Positions 33,960 through 42,694 of a stretch of 64,000 nucleotides of DNA are shown here, in pieces. This stretch comes from Clostridia bacterium (GTDB taxonomy: Bacteria > Bacillota > Clostridia > Oscillospirales > Acutalibacteraceae). Both the position numbers and the translations under genes were made by a program. The stretch's first letter is position 1; each line of letters begins with the position of its first letter. Location of the stretch: positions 1 through 64,000 of the forward strand of contig CAAFXS010000045.1 in the NCBI GenBank assembly GCA_900767025.1, written 5' to 3'. Under the pieces are notes generated by a model that searched no databases, was not told the origin of the DNA, and worked only from the letters and a program-made list of their open reading frames with translations.

Positions 33960-33987
33960 ATTATATCGTTTTTTTCAAAATTTGCAA
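33960..33987 (-). promoter_or_regulatory. Promoter of the cysE T-box transcript
   Basis: TTGCAA (33987-33982), 16-base spacer, TATAAT (33965-33960), directly after the pgsA stop. Confidence 0.7.
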
Positions 33988-33990
33988 CAA

Positions 33991-34557
33991 TTATTTTGTC
34001 TTAACAAGATGCCAGCCGTCTTTTGTGTAAATAACACCGCTTAAAACGGTAACAATGGTAACAATCCAAAATGCAATAGTGCAGTATGTATTAAGCCAAG
34101 GTGTTGTCATATCAATGTTTGCACTGCCCTCACCTATTGCAAGGAGCAGGAAGGTCATTCCTGTTGTAGCCATCTGGAGAAATGTTTTGCATTTACCAAA
34201 GGTGTTGGCGGCAATAACCTCGCCTGTTGTGGCGGCAAGCATACGGATGCCTGCAACCAAAAATTCTCTGCAAAGCATAAGCATAATGCAAATTTCAGTA
34301 TGCCAACCCATATTAATAAGCACAAGAAACGCGGCAAAAACAAGGCTCTTGTCCGAAAGCGGATCCATAAGCTTTCCGAAGTCGGTAACAATATTATTCT
34401 TCCTTGCAATGTAACCGTCAACATTATCGCTGATACAGGCAACAAAATAAATTAAAAGCGTTGCAACCCAGTGATAAGGAAAATCAATGAGTGCGCATGC
34501 CATAAATGCAGGAATACAGCAAAATCTGAAAACAGTTATCTTATTTGGTAAATTCAT
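33991..34557 (-). CDS. pgsA: CDP-diacylglycerol--glycerol-3-phosphate 3-phosphatidyltransferase
   Basis: 188 residues, a small integral membrane enzyme that starts phosphatidylglycerol synthesis. The CDP-alcohol phosphotransferase motif is complete: DNVDGYIAR, then G and two aspartates in DFGKLMDPLSD (about residues 44-69). Four to five membrane helices. It overlaps rimO by 4 bases and is last in recA-recX-rimO-pgsA. Confidence 0.95.
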   Translation of the reverse strand: MNLPNKITVFRFCCIPAFMACALIDFPYHWVATLLIYFVACISDNVDGYIARKNNIVTDFGKLMDPLSDKSLVFAAFLVLINMGWHTEICIMLMLCREFLVAGIRMLAATTGEVIAANTFGKCKTFLQMATTGMTFLLLAIGEGSANIDMTTPWLNTYCTIAFWIVTIVTVLSGVIYTKDGWHLVKTK

Positions 34558-35873
34558 ACTAATTCTCCTATCAAATCATATCCGTCGTAATCGGTAATTC
34601 TCACATTAACGAAATCGCCGATATTAAGTGCTTTATCGGTTGTTATGATAATACCGCTGTCAATTTCCGGTGAGTCAAGGTAGGACCTGCCGATATATCT
34701 GCCGTCGGTAAAATCATCAATGATAACCTTGTAAATATTACCTACCCGATTTTTATTTGCCTTTTCGGTTATGGAATACTGGATGTCCATAATAACCTCG
34801 GCTCTGCGTTTTTTTACCTTATCGTCAATTTGATTTTCAAAATCAAAGGCAGGTGTATCCTCCTCGGGAGAAAAGGCAAAGCAACCCATTTTATCAAACT
34901 CAATGTCTTTAATAAATCTGCAAAGCTCCTCAAACTGTTCATCGGTTTCACCGGGAAAGCCAACCATAAAGGTAGTTCTTAAGGATAAATCGGGAATTCT
35001 GTTTTTCATTTTAGTAAGCAGTTTCTTAAGTGAGTCATAGGAGCCGTTTCTGTTCATTGACCTGAGAATATCCCTGTTGCAGTGCTGAAGCGGTATGTCA
35101 ATATAAGAACAAACCTTTTCCTCATTGGCTATAACATCAATAAGCTCATCCGTTACTCTGTCGGGATAGCAGTAAAAAAGCCTATACCATTCAATGCCGT
35201 CAATTTTTACAAGCTCCTTCAGCAGCTTTGCAAGCATATATTCGCCGTAAAGCTGCAAGCCGTATTTTGTGGTGTCCTGAGCAATAATAATTACTTCTTT
35301 AACACCCTTTGCCGCAAGCTCCTTTGCCTCGGCAATAATGCTTTCCATAGGTCTTTCAGCATAACCGCCGCGTATACCGGGTATAGCACAATAACTGCAT
35401 TTGTTATCACAGCCGTCGCTAATCTTTAAATATGCCCAGTGAGGAGGTGTTGAGAGCATTCTTTCACCCTCCAAAGGAAGAAGCTTTTTATCCGGGAAAA
35501 AGGTTGTAGAAATGCCCACAGCAGCCTTTTGGCAAACCTTGACAATATCTTTATCTGCACCGATGCCGATAACCGAATCCACCTCTGGAATTTCCTTAAT
35601 AATTTCCTCCTGATACCTTTCTGCAAGGCAACCGGTAACAACTATTGAGGAAATTAAGCCTGCATTTTTGTATTCAGCAACCTCAAGGATAGTTTCAATA
35701 GCCTCACGCTTTGCATCCTCGATAAAACCGCAGGTATTAATAATCATTATGTCGCTGTCCTCAATGGTTTGAGCAACGGAAAATCCTGCTTTATTTAATT
35801 TTTCAAGCATTAACTCGCCGTCAACCTGATTTTTAGGACAGCCCAGCGAAATCATACCAACCTTAATATTCAT
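34554..35873 (-). CDS. rimO: Ribosomal protein S12 methylthiotransferase RimO
   Basis: 439 residues. RimO adds methylthio to an aspartate of S12. Seen: MISLGCPKNQVDGE (N-terminal cluster cysteine), NTCGFIEDA and VTGCLAER for the other two, the radical-SAM CDNKCSYCAIP (about 155), and a C-terminal TRAM domain. It overlaps recX by 11 bases. Confidence 0.96.
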   Translation of the reverse strand: MNIKVGMISLGCPKNQVDGELMLEKLNKAGFSVAQTIEDSDIMIINTCGFIEDAKREAIETILEVAEYKNAGLISSIVVTGCLAERYQEEIIKEIPEVDSVIGIGADKDIVKVCQKAAVGISTTFFPDKKLLPLEGERMLSTPPHWAYLKISDGCDNKCSYCAIPGIRGGYAERPMESIIAEAKELAAKGVKEVIIIAQDTTKYGLQLYGEYMLAKLLKELVKIDGIEWYRLFYCYPDRVTDELIDVIANEEKVCSYIDIPLQHCNRDILRSMNRNGSYDSLKKLLTKMKNRIPDLSLRTTFMVGFPGETDEQFEELCRFIKDIEFDKMGCFAFSPEEDTPAFDFENQIDDKVKKRRAEVIMDIQYSITEKANKNRVGNIYKVIIDDFTDGRYIGRSYLDSPEIDSGIIITTDKALNIGDFVNVRITDYDGYDLIGELV

Positions 35874-36471
35874 CTAATTCCAACCTGTAAAATGCCGATT
35901 TTATATCCGAGTAGGAAAAGCCCTTGCGCTGAAGAGAGGCAATAACCTTTTCTTTTCCGTTTTCCTGCCGAAGCTTTGAGCTGTACTTATTTTCAATAAG
36001 CTGAACGATTGTATAAACACTGTCAAACTCAAATTCCGTCAAAGCCTCGTCAACTATATTTCTGTCAATTCCTCGCTTAAAGCATTCCTGCTTAATGTGG
36101 CTGACAGAATATTTTTTGTTGTTAATGAGATATTCAATTAAACTACGGCAAAAGCGCTCGTCATCAAGATAGCCTGCCTTAAGATATCTGTTTATCGCTC
36201 TGTCTGCACTTTGTTCATCAACAGTCCTTAAAAGCTTTGTTTTAAGCTCCTTAACCGAATGGTCACGCCTTGAAAGAAAATCAGAGCATTTGTTAAGTGC
36301 CTTTTTATAATTTATCTCGCTTAACAGAGCTTGCCATTCTTCCTCGGAAATTTCTGTTCCGTCGGAAATATAGTGATCTGCCCAAAAATTAGCGTCTGTT
36401 GTGGCAGTATATTCACCGTCAAGAAGAATGTGTATTTTATTGCCCCTGCCTCGCTGATGAGTAATTATCAT
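35863..36471 (-). CDS. recX: Regulatory protein RecX
   Basis: 202 residues. RecX limits RecA filaments. Seen: RRDHSVKELKTKLL and the following tandem three-helix repeats (YLDDERFCRSLIEYL, then KYSVSHIKQECFKRGI). Its start ATG shares a base with the recA stop (TAATG), so translation is coupled. Confidence 0.93.
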   Translation of the reverse strand: MIITHQRGRGNKIHILLDGEYTATTDANFWADHYISDGTEISEEEWQALLSEINYKKALNKCSDFLSRRDHSVKELKTKLLRTVDEQSADRAINRYLKAGYLDDERFCRSLIEYLINNKKYSVSHIKQECFKRGIDRNIVDEALTEFEFDSVYTIVQLIENKYSSKLRQENGKEKVIASLQRKGFSYSDIKSAFYRLELDEY

Positions 36472-37601
36472 TAATCCTCATCATCCTCTACGGCAATATC
36501 AAGCTTTGCCTTTGCGGCTGCTCGTGTATTCTTTTTCTCAGCCTTATCCTCGTCCTCGGTTTTAGCCATAGGTGCCGCCTGAGGTCTGTATTTCTGTGCT
36601 GACTGTTCCTGAACCTCAGCCATTTTTTCCTTAATCTTTTGCTCAAGCTCTGCGGCAAATTCAGGGTCGTTTTTAATCATATTTTTAATGTTGTCCCTGC
36701 CCTGACCAAGCCTTTGGTCACCGTAAGAGAACCAAGAGCCGCCTTTATGTATGATATCATACTCAACAGCCATATCAACAATTTCGCCCTCCTTGCTGAT
36801 ACCTGTTCCGTACATAATATCAAATTCTGCAGATTTGAATGGCGGAGCAACCTTGTTCTTAACAATCTTAACCTTTGTTCTTGAGCCGATAACCTCACTG
36901 CCGTTTTTAAGCTGTTCAGCTTTCCTTACATCAATACGGATTGAGGAATAGAACTTAAGTGCTCTACCGCCTGTTGTAACCTCTGGATTACCGTAAATAA
37001 CGCCGATTTTTTCACGAAGCTGATTGATGAAGATAATGATACAGTTGGTTTTATTAACAGTACCTGCAAGTTTTCTCAAAGCCTGTGACATAAGCCTTGC
37101 GTGCTGACCAACATGGCTGTCGCCCATATCGCCCTCAATTTCACTTTTGGGAACAAGAGCCGCAACCGAGTCAACAACGATAATATCAACCGCACCGCTG
37201 CTTACAAGCTGTTCGGTAATTTCCAGAGCCTGCTCGCCGTAGTCCGGTTGTGAAACCAAAAGCTCGTCAACATTTACACCGAGATTTGCGGCGTAAACAG
37301 GGTCAAGTGCGTGCTCGGCGTCAACAAATGCTGCCTCGCCGCCTGCCTTCTGTGCCTCGGCAATACAGTGAAGAGCAAGTGTTGTTTTACCGCTTGATTC
37401 AGGACCGTAAATTTCAATAATTCTTCCTCTGGGCAAGCCGCCGATGCCTGTGGCAATATCAAGAGTCAAGGAGCCGGTTGATATTGCGTCAACCTTGAGA
37501 CCTGCATTTTCGCCCAGACGCATAACTGCGCCTGCACCGAATTTTTTCTGTATTTGTTTCATTGCGGCTTCAAGAGCCGTCTTTTTTTCTTCTGAAGACA
37601 T
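36471..37601 (-). CDS. recA: Recombinase RecA
   Basis: 376 residues. Seen: Walker A GPESSGKTT (about 67-75), INQLREKIGV and TTGGRALKFYSS of the L1/L2 region, and a C-terminal acidic tail ending in DEDD-like residues. GGAGGA precedes ATG. The Lys/Ala-rich tail before the acid end is longer than in Bacillus. I found no clear LexA box in the promoter region. Confidence 0.98.
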   Translation of the reverse strand: MSSEEKKTALEAAMKQIQKKFGAGAVMRLGENAGLKVDAISTGSLTLDIATGIGGLPRGRIIEIYGPESSGKTTLALHCIAEAQKAGGEAAFVDAEHALDPVYAANLGVNVDELLVSQPDYGEQALEITEQLVSSGAVDIIVVDSVAALVPKSEIEGDMGDSHVGQHARLMSQALRKLAGTVNKTNCIIIFINQLREKIGVIYGNPEVTTGGRALKFYSSIRIDVRKAEQLKNGSEVIGSRTKVKIVKNKVAPPFKSAEFDIMYGTGISKEGEIVDMAVEYDIIHKGGSWFSYGDQRLGQGRDNIKNMIKNDPEFAAELEQKIKEKMAEVQEQSAQKYRPQAAPMAKTEDEDKAEKKNTRAAAKAKLDIAVEDDED

Positions 37602-37630
37602 AAAAATTCCTCCTATAAAACATCTTATAT

Positions 37631-37659
37631 ATTATACTAAATATGGTGCTTAAAATCAA
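37631..37659 (-). promoter_or_regulatory. recA promoter
   Basis: On the minus strand TTGATT (37659-37654), 17 bases, TATAAT (37636-37631). Confidence 0.75.
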
Positions 37660-37706
37660 TAGTTATACTAAAATTAGGACTTTTTGAAAAAAAGAATAAA
37701 AAATGC

Positions 37707-37735
37707 TTGCATTTTCGTATCAGTTGTGATATTAT
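37707..37735 (+). promoter_or_regulatory. rpmB promoter
   Basis: TTGCAT (37707-37712), 17 bases, TATTAT (37730-37735). The block GCTTGCATTTT resembles the rpmE promoter. Confidence 0.75.
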
Positions 37736-37771
37736 ACCAACTGTTCTAATGATTTAAGGAGGTGTTCGCAA

Positions 37772-37957
37772 ATGGCAAAGTGTGAATACTGCGGAAAAGA
37801 CGTATCTTTCGGCATCAAGGTTTCTCATTCTCACAGAAGGTCTAACAGAACTTGGAAACCAAACATTAAAAAAGTAAAGGCTATTGTAAACGGCTCTCCT
37901 AAAAGAGTTAATGTATGCACAAGATGTCTTCGCTCAGGTAAGGTTGAAAGAGCTTAA
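37772..37957 (+). CDS. rpmB: 50S ribosomal protein L28
   Basis: 61 residues. Seen: MAKCEYCGKDVSFG and a second pair CTRC (about 52-55), so a zinc-ribbon L28. AAGGAGGTG at 37758-37766 is an ideal ribosome site. It is a single-gene unit with its own promoter and terminator, whereas in Bacillus rpmB lies next to spoVM. Confidence 0.97.
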   Translation: MAKCEYCGKDVSFGIKVSHSHRRSNRTWKPNIKKVKAIVNGSPKRVNVCTRCLRSGKVERA

Positions 37958-38006
37958 TATTTCGCAAAATCACTAATCGTGGTTAAACAGTAAAATAAAC
38001 CGAAAC

Positions 38007-38041
38007 AAACGGACTGCCTATCAAGGCAGTCCGTTTTGTTT
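38007..38041 (+). terminator. rpmB terminator
   Basis: A 12-bp perfect stem (38007-38018 with 38025-38036), TATCAA loop, then TTTTGTT. Confidence 0.88.
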
Positions 38042-38045
38042 ATTA

Positions 38046-38079
38046 CAAAAAACGGTCACAATATTTCTGTGACCGTTTT
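38046..38079 (-). terminator. plsY terminator
   Basis: A 12-bp perfect stem (38049-38060 with 38068-38079) and T tract on the minus strand. It sits back to back with the rpmB terminator. Confidence 0.88.
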
Positions 38080-38080
38080 G

Positions 38081-38743
38081 CTAATGCTCTTTAGAAGAGC
38101 TGAATTTAATTTTATTTTCCGTATGGTTAATGAGCTTTTTGATGTTTTCTCTATGGGCAGTGATTACTATTATTGTGAAAACAAGGGCGATGATTGTAAG
38201 AATAATACTCCTGTGAAAAACAAATATAAGCACAGGGTAAAGCACTGCCATAACAATACTGCCAAGAGAAACATACCTTGTAACTGCAACGATAACAATA
38301 AATATTGCCAAAAGGATTAAAGCAATTCGCCAGTCAACAATAAAAACCATTCCTCCGGAGGTTGCCACGCCCTTGCCGCCTTTAAATTTGAAAAAGCAAG
38401 GGAAAATATGACCCAGCACACAGAAAAAGCCTGCAAAGGATTTTAAAAACATATTCACATCAAAATCATAATTCTGAAAGATGCTCAAATTCATAGCAGG
38501 AACATTACGGTAAATAACAAAGGCAACAGCAATAGCAACGCCTACTTTAAGCATATCACCGATAATAGTCATAACGGCATAGCCCTTACCGTAATTGCGC
38601 AGCATATTTGTTGTGCCTGCGTTACCGCTTCCGTAATTTCTGACATCATCCTTTTTCATACTGTTTGATAGGATAACACCGAAATTAAGACTGCCCAGCA
38701 AATAAGAAATAACCGCAACAATTAAATAATAAACAAGCGCCAT
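38081..38743 (-). CDS. plsY: Acyl phosphate:glycerol-3-phosphate acyltransferase PlsY
   Basis: 220 residues, five to six membrane helices. PlsY makes lysophosphatidate from acyl phosphate. Seen: SGNAGTTNMLRNYG (about 38-51), FKGGKGVAT (about 117-125) and a third motif in the last loop. Its ATG overlaps the der stop (TAATG). Confidence 0.95.
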   Translation of the reverse strand: MALVYYLIVAVISYLLGSLNFGVILSNSMKKDDVRNYGSGNAGTTNMLRNYGKGYAVMTIIGDMLKVGVAIAVAFVIYRNVPAMNLSIFQNYDFDVNMFLKSFAGFFCVLGHIFPCFFKFKGGKGVATSGGMVFIVDWRIALILLAIFIVIVAVTRYVSLGSIVMAVLYPVLIFVFHRSIILTIIALVFTIIVITAHRENIKKLINHTENKIKFSSSKEH

Positions 38744-40071
38744 TATTTTTTGTCCTCTCCCCTTTCACGAATGATAAAGCGGACAGGTGTTCCGTCAAGG
38801 CCGAAAACTTCCCTAATTTGATTTTCAAGATATCTTTGATATGAAAAGTGGAAAAGCTCTGCGTTATTAACGAAAAATACAAAGGTAGGCGGTCTTGTTG
38901 ACGCCTGAGTCATATAGTAAATCTTGAGCCTTTTACCCTTATCTGTCGGCGGCTGAACTCGTGCGGTTGCACCGGCAAGCACCTCATTAAGCTTACCAGT
39001 GGAAATACGCATTGAATTTTGCGAATGAACAAAAGCTATCATTTCAAAAAGCCTGTCAATTCGCTGACCTGTTTTGGCGGAAATAAACATAATGGGAGCA
39101 AAGCTCATAAATGAAAAATCGTTCATCAGCTTTTTTCTGTACTCGTTCATTGTGTTGCCGTCTTTTTCAACGGCATCCCATTTATTAACTGCAATGATAC
39201 AAGCCTTACCCTGTTCAAGAGCAATGCCCGCAACCTTGGAATCCTGCTCGGTAAAGCCCTCAACAGCGTCAATCATAATAACGCACACATTTGCACGCTC
39301 TACCGCCATTCTTGCACGGATAATACTGTATTTTTCAATAACATCATTAACCTTGCTTTTGCGTCTGAGACCTGCGGTATCAATAAAATTGAACTTACCG
39401 TAATTATTTTCAATGAAAGTATCTGTTGTATCACGGGTTGTTCCTGCAATGTCGGAAACAATTGCACGGTTTTCACCGCTGATTTGATTTATCAAAGATG
39501 ATTTGCCAACATTTGGTTTGCCGATAACTGCAACATTAATTACCTCGTCATCCTCGTCCTCTTCGCTTTCCTCGGGGAAATAACTGCAAACCTCGTCAAG
39601 CAAATCACCTGTACCGTGGCCGTGAGCCGCAGAAACTGCAAAGGGGTCACCTAATCCCAAATTATAAAACTCATAAAATTCAGGGTCAGGCTCGCCGATG
39701 CTGTCGCACTTATTTACGCAGAGAACAATGGGCTTGCCGCTTTTCTGCAGCATTGACGCAACCTCGTAATCGCTTGCCACAACACCGTCACGAATATTTG
39801 TAACAAGGATGATTACATCGGCGGTTGCAACTGCGATTTCAGCCTGAGTTCTCATCTGCTTTAGGATAATATCATTGCTTTCAGGCTCGATACCGCCTGT
39901 ATCAACAAGCAAAAATTTATGATTAAGCCATTCACAGTCACCGTATATTCTGTCACGGGTAACACCGGGGGTGTCATCAACTATTGACAGCCTTGTACCT
40001 ATTAATTTGTTAAACAAAGTGGATTTGCCCACATTCGGTCTGCCAACCACTGCAACAACAGGCTTTGCCAT
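38743..40071 (-). CDS. der: Ribosome-associated GTPase Der (EngA)
   Basis: 442 residues with two GTPase domains in tandem, each with G1 (GRPNVGKST at about 10; GKPNVGKSS at about 183), DTGG/DTAG and NKCD/NKWD, and a C-terminal KH-like domain. It is essential for 50S assembly. ACGGAGGTG precedes ATG 40071. Confidence 0.97.
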   Translation of the reverse strand: MAKPVVAVVGRPNVGKSTLFNKLIGTRLSIVDDTPGVTRDRIYGDCEWLNHKFLLVDTGGIEPESNDIILKQMRTQAEIAVATADVIILVTNIRDGVVASDYEVASMLQKSGKPIVLCVNKCDSIGEPDPEFYEFYNLGLGDPFAVSAAHGHGTGDLLDEVCSYFPEESEEDEDDEVINVAVIGKPNVGKSSLINQISGENRAIVSDIAGTTRDTTDTFIENNYGKFNFIDTAGLRRKSKVNDVIEKYSIIRARMAVERANVCVIMIDAVEGFTEQDSKVAGIALEQGKACIIAVNKWDAVEKDGNTMNEYRKKLMNDFSFMSFAPIMFISAKTGQRIDRLFEMIAFVHSQNSMRISTGKLNEVLAGATARVQPPTDKGKRLKIYYMTQASTRPPTFVFFVNNAELFHFSYQRYLENQIREVFGLDGTPVRFIIRERGEDKK

Positions 40072-40108
40072 AACGCACCTCCGTAAAAATAAATTCTAAT
40101 AACAAGAA

Positions 40109-40128
40109 AGGCGGACTGATGTCCGCCT
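40109..40128 (-). terminator. rpmF terminator
   Basis: An 8-bp stem AGGCGGAC / GTCCGCCT with a 4-base loop, then TTTCTTG on the minus strand. Confidence 0.7.
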
Positions 40129-40141
40129 GTAAAGCTAAAAT

Positions 40142-40327
40142 TTATGCCTCTTCCTTGCTGATAACTTCCTTACCATTGTAGTAACCGCAGTTTGCACAAA
40201 CCTTGTGTGAAACTGTGTAACCACCGCAATTAGAGCACTTTACAAGTGTGGGAGCATCCATCTTCCAAACGCTTGATCTTCTCTTATTCTTTCTTGCTTT
40301 TGATGTTTTTCTTGCTGGTACTGCCAT
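40142..40327 (-). CDS. rpmF: 50S ribosomal protein L32
   Basis: 61 residues. Seen: MAVPARKTSKARKNKRR at the N-terminus and a zinc ribbon with two CxxC pairs (CSNCGG, CANCGYY). It follows the YceD gene, the usual pairing. Confidence 0.97.
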   Translation of the reverse strand: MAVPARKTSKARKNKRRSSVWKMDAPTLVKCSNCGGYTVSHKVCANCGYYNGKEVISKEEA

Positions 40328-40356
40328 TATAGTAGCCTCCTTTATATTAAAAACAT

Positions 40357-40854
40357 TTATTCTTCATCAAGCAACTGCAAAAGAGCCTCCATTCGCGGGT
40401 CAACATCACTTTTGCAATCACATTTTTTGACATTCAAATTTGCACCGCACTTTTGGCACAGACCCTTGCAATCATCATTGCAAAGAAATTTGCCGGGCAG
40501 GCTCAGTGAAACCTCTTCGTTAACAAGCTCATCCAAATCAAGAGAATGATTTTCCACCAAAATATAGCTGTCATCATCCTTGTTTTGAAGCTCACTTACA
40601 ACAATTTTTTCAACAGGAACGATAAATTCTTTAACGGTTTCCTCGGCACATCTGTCGCAAAAGCCGTTAAACATAAAGCTGAGCTTAAGCTCTAAATGAA
40701 CTACATCGGCCCTGGTATAAACAGCACCCTTAACGGAAACGCCGTCTTTGATAGGATGGTAGCCGCTGTATTCCAAATCGCTTAAATCAACTTTGCAGTC
40801 AATTTCCTGTCTGCTCTCGGAGCCGTTGAACAAATCAGTAAGGTTAATTTTCAC
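40357..40854 (-). CDS. yceD: YceD/DUF177 family protein
   Basis: 165 residues. Seen: CDRCAEE (about 73-79), CKGLCQKCGANLN and a final WMEALLQLL-like PRMEALLQLL. The family is tied to 23S rRNA metabolism in plants and bacteria and is almost always before rpmF, as here. AGAGGTGATTTT precedes ATG. Confidence 0.9.
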   Translation of the reverse strand: MKINLTDLFNGSESRQEIDCKVDLSDLEYSGYHPIKDGVSVKGAVYTRADVVHLELKLSFMFNGFCDRCAEETVKEFIVPVEKIVVSELQNKDDDSYILVENHSLDLDELVNEEVSLSLPGKFLCNDDCKGLCQKCGANLNVKKCDCKSDVDPRMEALLQLLDEE

Positions 40855-40892
40855 AAAATCACCTCTCTACACCACTTCGAGCGTACTTTAGT

Positions 40893-40921
40893 ATTATATA
40901 TATAAGGTCGGTCTTTGTCAA
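40893..40921 (-). promoter_or_regulatory. Consensus promoter of yceD-rpmF
   Basis: On the minus strand TTGACA (40921-40916), 17 bases, TATAAT (40898-40893): perfect consensus. Confidence 0.9.
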
Positions 40922-40965
40922 TAGTTTATTCCAAAAATAAATTTTTAAAATATTTGAATTTAATA

Positions 40966-40994
40966 TTGATAATTTTTTGTCAAAGTAGTATTAT
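40966..40994 (+). promoter_or_regulatory. Promoter of the alcohol dehydrogenase gene
   Basis: TTGATA (40966-40971), 17 bases, TATTAT (40989-40994), divergent from yceD. Confidence 0.7.
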
Positions 40995-41037
40995 TTTCCT
41001 TAGGCAAAGCCTGAATTTAAGAATGGAGATGTTTATT

Positions 41038-42183
41038 ATGCCAAGATTTGTATTAAACGAAACAAGCTATCACGGCTCAGGTGCAATTAAAGAAATTGCA
41101 ACAGAGGTTAAAGCAAGAGGCTTTAACAAAGCATTTGTTTGCTCTGACCCTGACCTTATCAAGTTCGGAGTAACAAAAAAGGTTACGGATGTTCTTGACG
41201 AAGCAGGCATTGATTATGAAATTTACAGTGAAATCAAGCCAAATCCGACTATTGAAAATGTTCAGACAGGTGTTGAGGCATTTAAGGCTTCGGGCGCTGA
41301 CTGCATTATCGCTATCGGCGGCGGTTCATCAATGGACACTGCAAAGGCAATCGGTATTATCATTAAAAACCCTGAATTTGCAGATGTTCGCTCACTTGAG
41401 GGCGTTGCTCCAACGAAGAACAAATGCGTTCCGATTATTGCAGTACCTACAACAGCAGGCACAGCGGCAGAGGTTACAATTAACTATGTAATTACCGATA
41501 CCGAAAAGAACAGAAAAATGGTTTGCGTTGATATTCACGATATCCCTGTTGTTGCAGTTGTTGACCCTGATATGATGTCATCAATGCCTAAGGGCCTTAC
41601 AGCCGCTACCGGTATGGACGCGCTTACCCACGCTATTGAGGGCTACATAACTGCAGGTGCTTGGGAAATGAGCGATATGTTCCACCTGAAAGCAATTGAA
41701 ATCATCAGCAAAAGCCTGAGAGGCGCTGTTGAAAACACACCTGAAGGCAGAGAAGGCATGGCTCTGGGTCAGTACATTGCAGGTATGGGCTTTTCAAATG
41801 TAGGTCTTGGAATTGTTCACTCAATGGCTCATCCTCTCGGTGCGGTTTATGACACACCTCACGGTGTTGCAAATGCAATCATTCTTCCTACCGTTATGGA
41901 ATATAACGCACCTGCAACAGGCGAAAAGTACAGAGATATTGCAAAGGCAATGGGCGTTGAGGGCGTTGACGAAATGACACTTGAGGATGCAAGAAAGGCC
42001 GCAGTTGACGCAGTTAAAAAGCTCTCGGCTGATGTGGGAATTCCTGCCGACCTTAAGGAAATTGTTAAGCCTGAGGATGTTGATTTCCTTGCACAGTCCG
42101 CATATGATGATGCATGCCGTCCCGGTAATCCCAGAGAAACAAGCGTTGAGGAAATCAAAGAGCTTTACCTTTCACTTATGTAA
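41038..42183 (+). CDS. Iron-containing alcohol dehydrogenase
   Basis: 381 residues of the type III, Fe-dependent family. Seen: GGGSSMDTAKAIG (about 95-107), PTTAGTAAEVT, and the metal ligands in ALTHAIEG, HSMAHPLGA and TPHGVANA. It most likely reduces an aldehyde to an alcohol with NADH (fermentation); lactaldehyde or butanol type cannot be told apart. TGGAGAT precedes ATG 41038; the frame open from 40915 includes the promoter and is not coding. Codon use is that of a well expressed gene. Confidence 0.93.
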   Translation: MPRFVLNETSYHGSGAIKEIATEVKARGFNKAFVCSDPDLIKFGVTKKVTDVLDEAGIDYEIYSEIKPNPTIENVQTGVEAFKASGADCIIAIGGGSSMDTAKAIGIIIKNPEFADVRSLEGVAPTKNKCVPIIAVPTTAGTAAEVTINYVITDTEKNRKMVCVDIHDIPVVAVVDPDMMSSMPKGLTAATGMDALTHAIEGYITAGAWEMSDMFHLKAIEIISKSLRGAVENTPEGREGMALGQYIAGMGFSNVGLGIVHSMAHPLGAVYDTPHGVANAIILPTVMEYNAPATGEKYRDIAKAMGVEGVDEMTLEDARKAAVDAVKKLSADVGIPADLKEIVKPEDVDFLAQSAYDDACRPGNPRETSVEEIKELYLSLM

Positions 42184-42197
42184 TCATAAAAAATAAC

Positions 42198-42226
42198 AAA
42201 GCCACCCGATTGGGTGGCTTTAATTA
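42198..42226. terminator. Bidirectional terminator of the alcohol dehydrogenase and P-loop genes
   Basis: A 10-bp perfect stem (42198-42207 with 42212-42221), GATT loop, T-rich on the plus side and AATTAAAG on the other. Confidence 0.85.
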
Positions 42227-42237
42227 TTTATCAATTA

Positions 42238-42654
42238 TTACATTTCTTCGCAGTAATCGAAGATTTCTACCGGCAAATCCTCTTTATCACAGCTGATTGT
42301 GAAGTAGAAATTAACATCAGTTGCCTCGGAAAGCTCTGAAAGCATCTCAAAGAACTGAGGGAGCTTGCTGTAATCTCTGCCAACAATCTTAAAGGTTGCA
42401 TCAACAAGAATATCGGTTACATCGTAATTACCTGCACAGATACCTGCAAGGAAACCGTAAAAAGCCTTGTGACCGTTGATAAGATAAGTAACGGTTTCAA
42501 GAAGACGGGCTTTTGATGAAACATCGTATGTAAGCTTGGGTTCTTTTTCAACGCAAACTACATTTCCGTCGGAATTCTCAACACAAACATTAACCTGGTC
42601 GATAAGCTTTTTTGTTTTACCTGAACCTTTATTGCCGATGATAAGTTTAATCAT
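42238..42654 (-). CDS. Small P-loop protein of unknown function
   Basis: 138 residues. It starts MIKLIIGNKGSGKTKKL, a Walker A motif (residues 7-14), so it likely binds ATP or GTP. There is a possible Walker B strand (DILVDATF, about 96-103). The rest is not recognised. ATG 42654 with GGAGGA upstream is chosen over an upstream start with no ribosome site. It follows pgi by 40 bases in the same direction. I do not assign a role. Confidence 0.75.
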   Translation of the reverse strand: MIKLIIGNKGSGKTKKLIDQVNVCVENSDGNVVCVEKEPKLTYDVSSKARLLETVTYLINGHKAFYGFLAGICAGNYDVTDILVDATFKIVGRDYSKLPQFFEMLSELSEATDVNFYFTISCDKEDLPVEIFDYCEEM

Positions 42655-42694
42655 ATTAAAATTCCTCCAAAGGTGATTTATTGTCAATTACATA

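Noticed and set aside
37602..37771. LexA box at recA
   Set aside because: No CGAAC-N4-GTTCG or close relative found; the promoter is otherwise plain.
38036..38320. 94-codon rightward frame
   Set aside because: Shadow of plsY and its terminator; no ribosome site.
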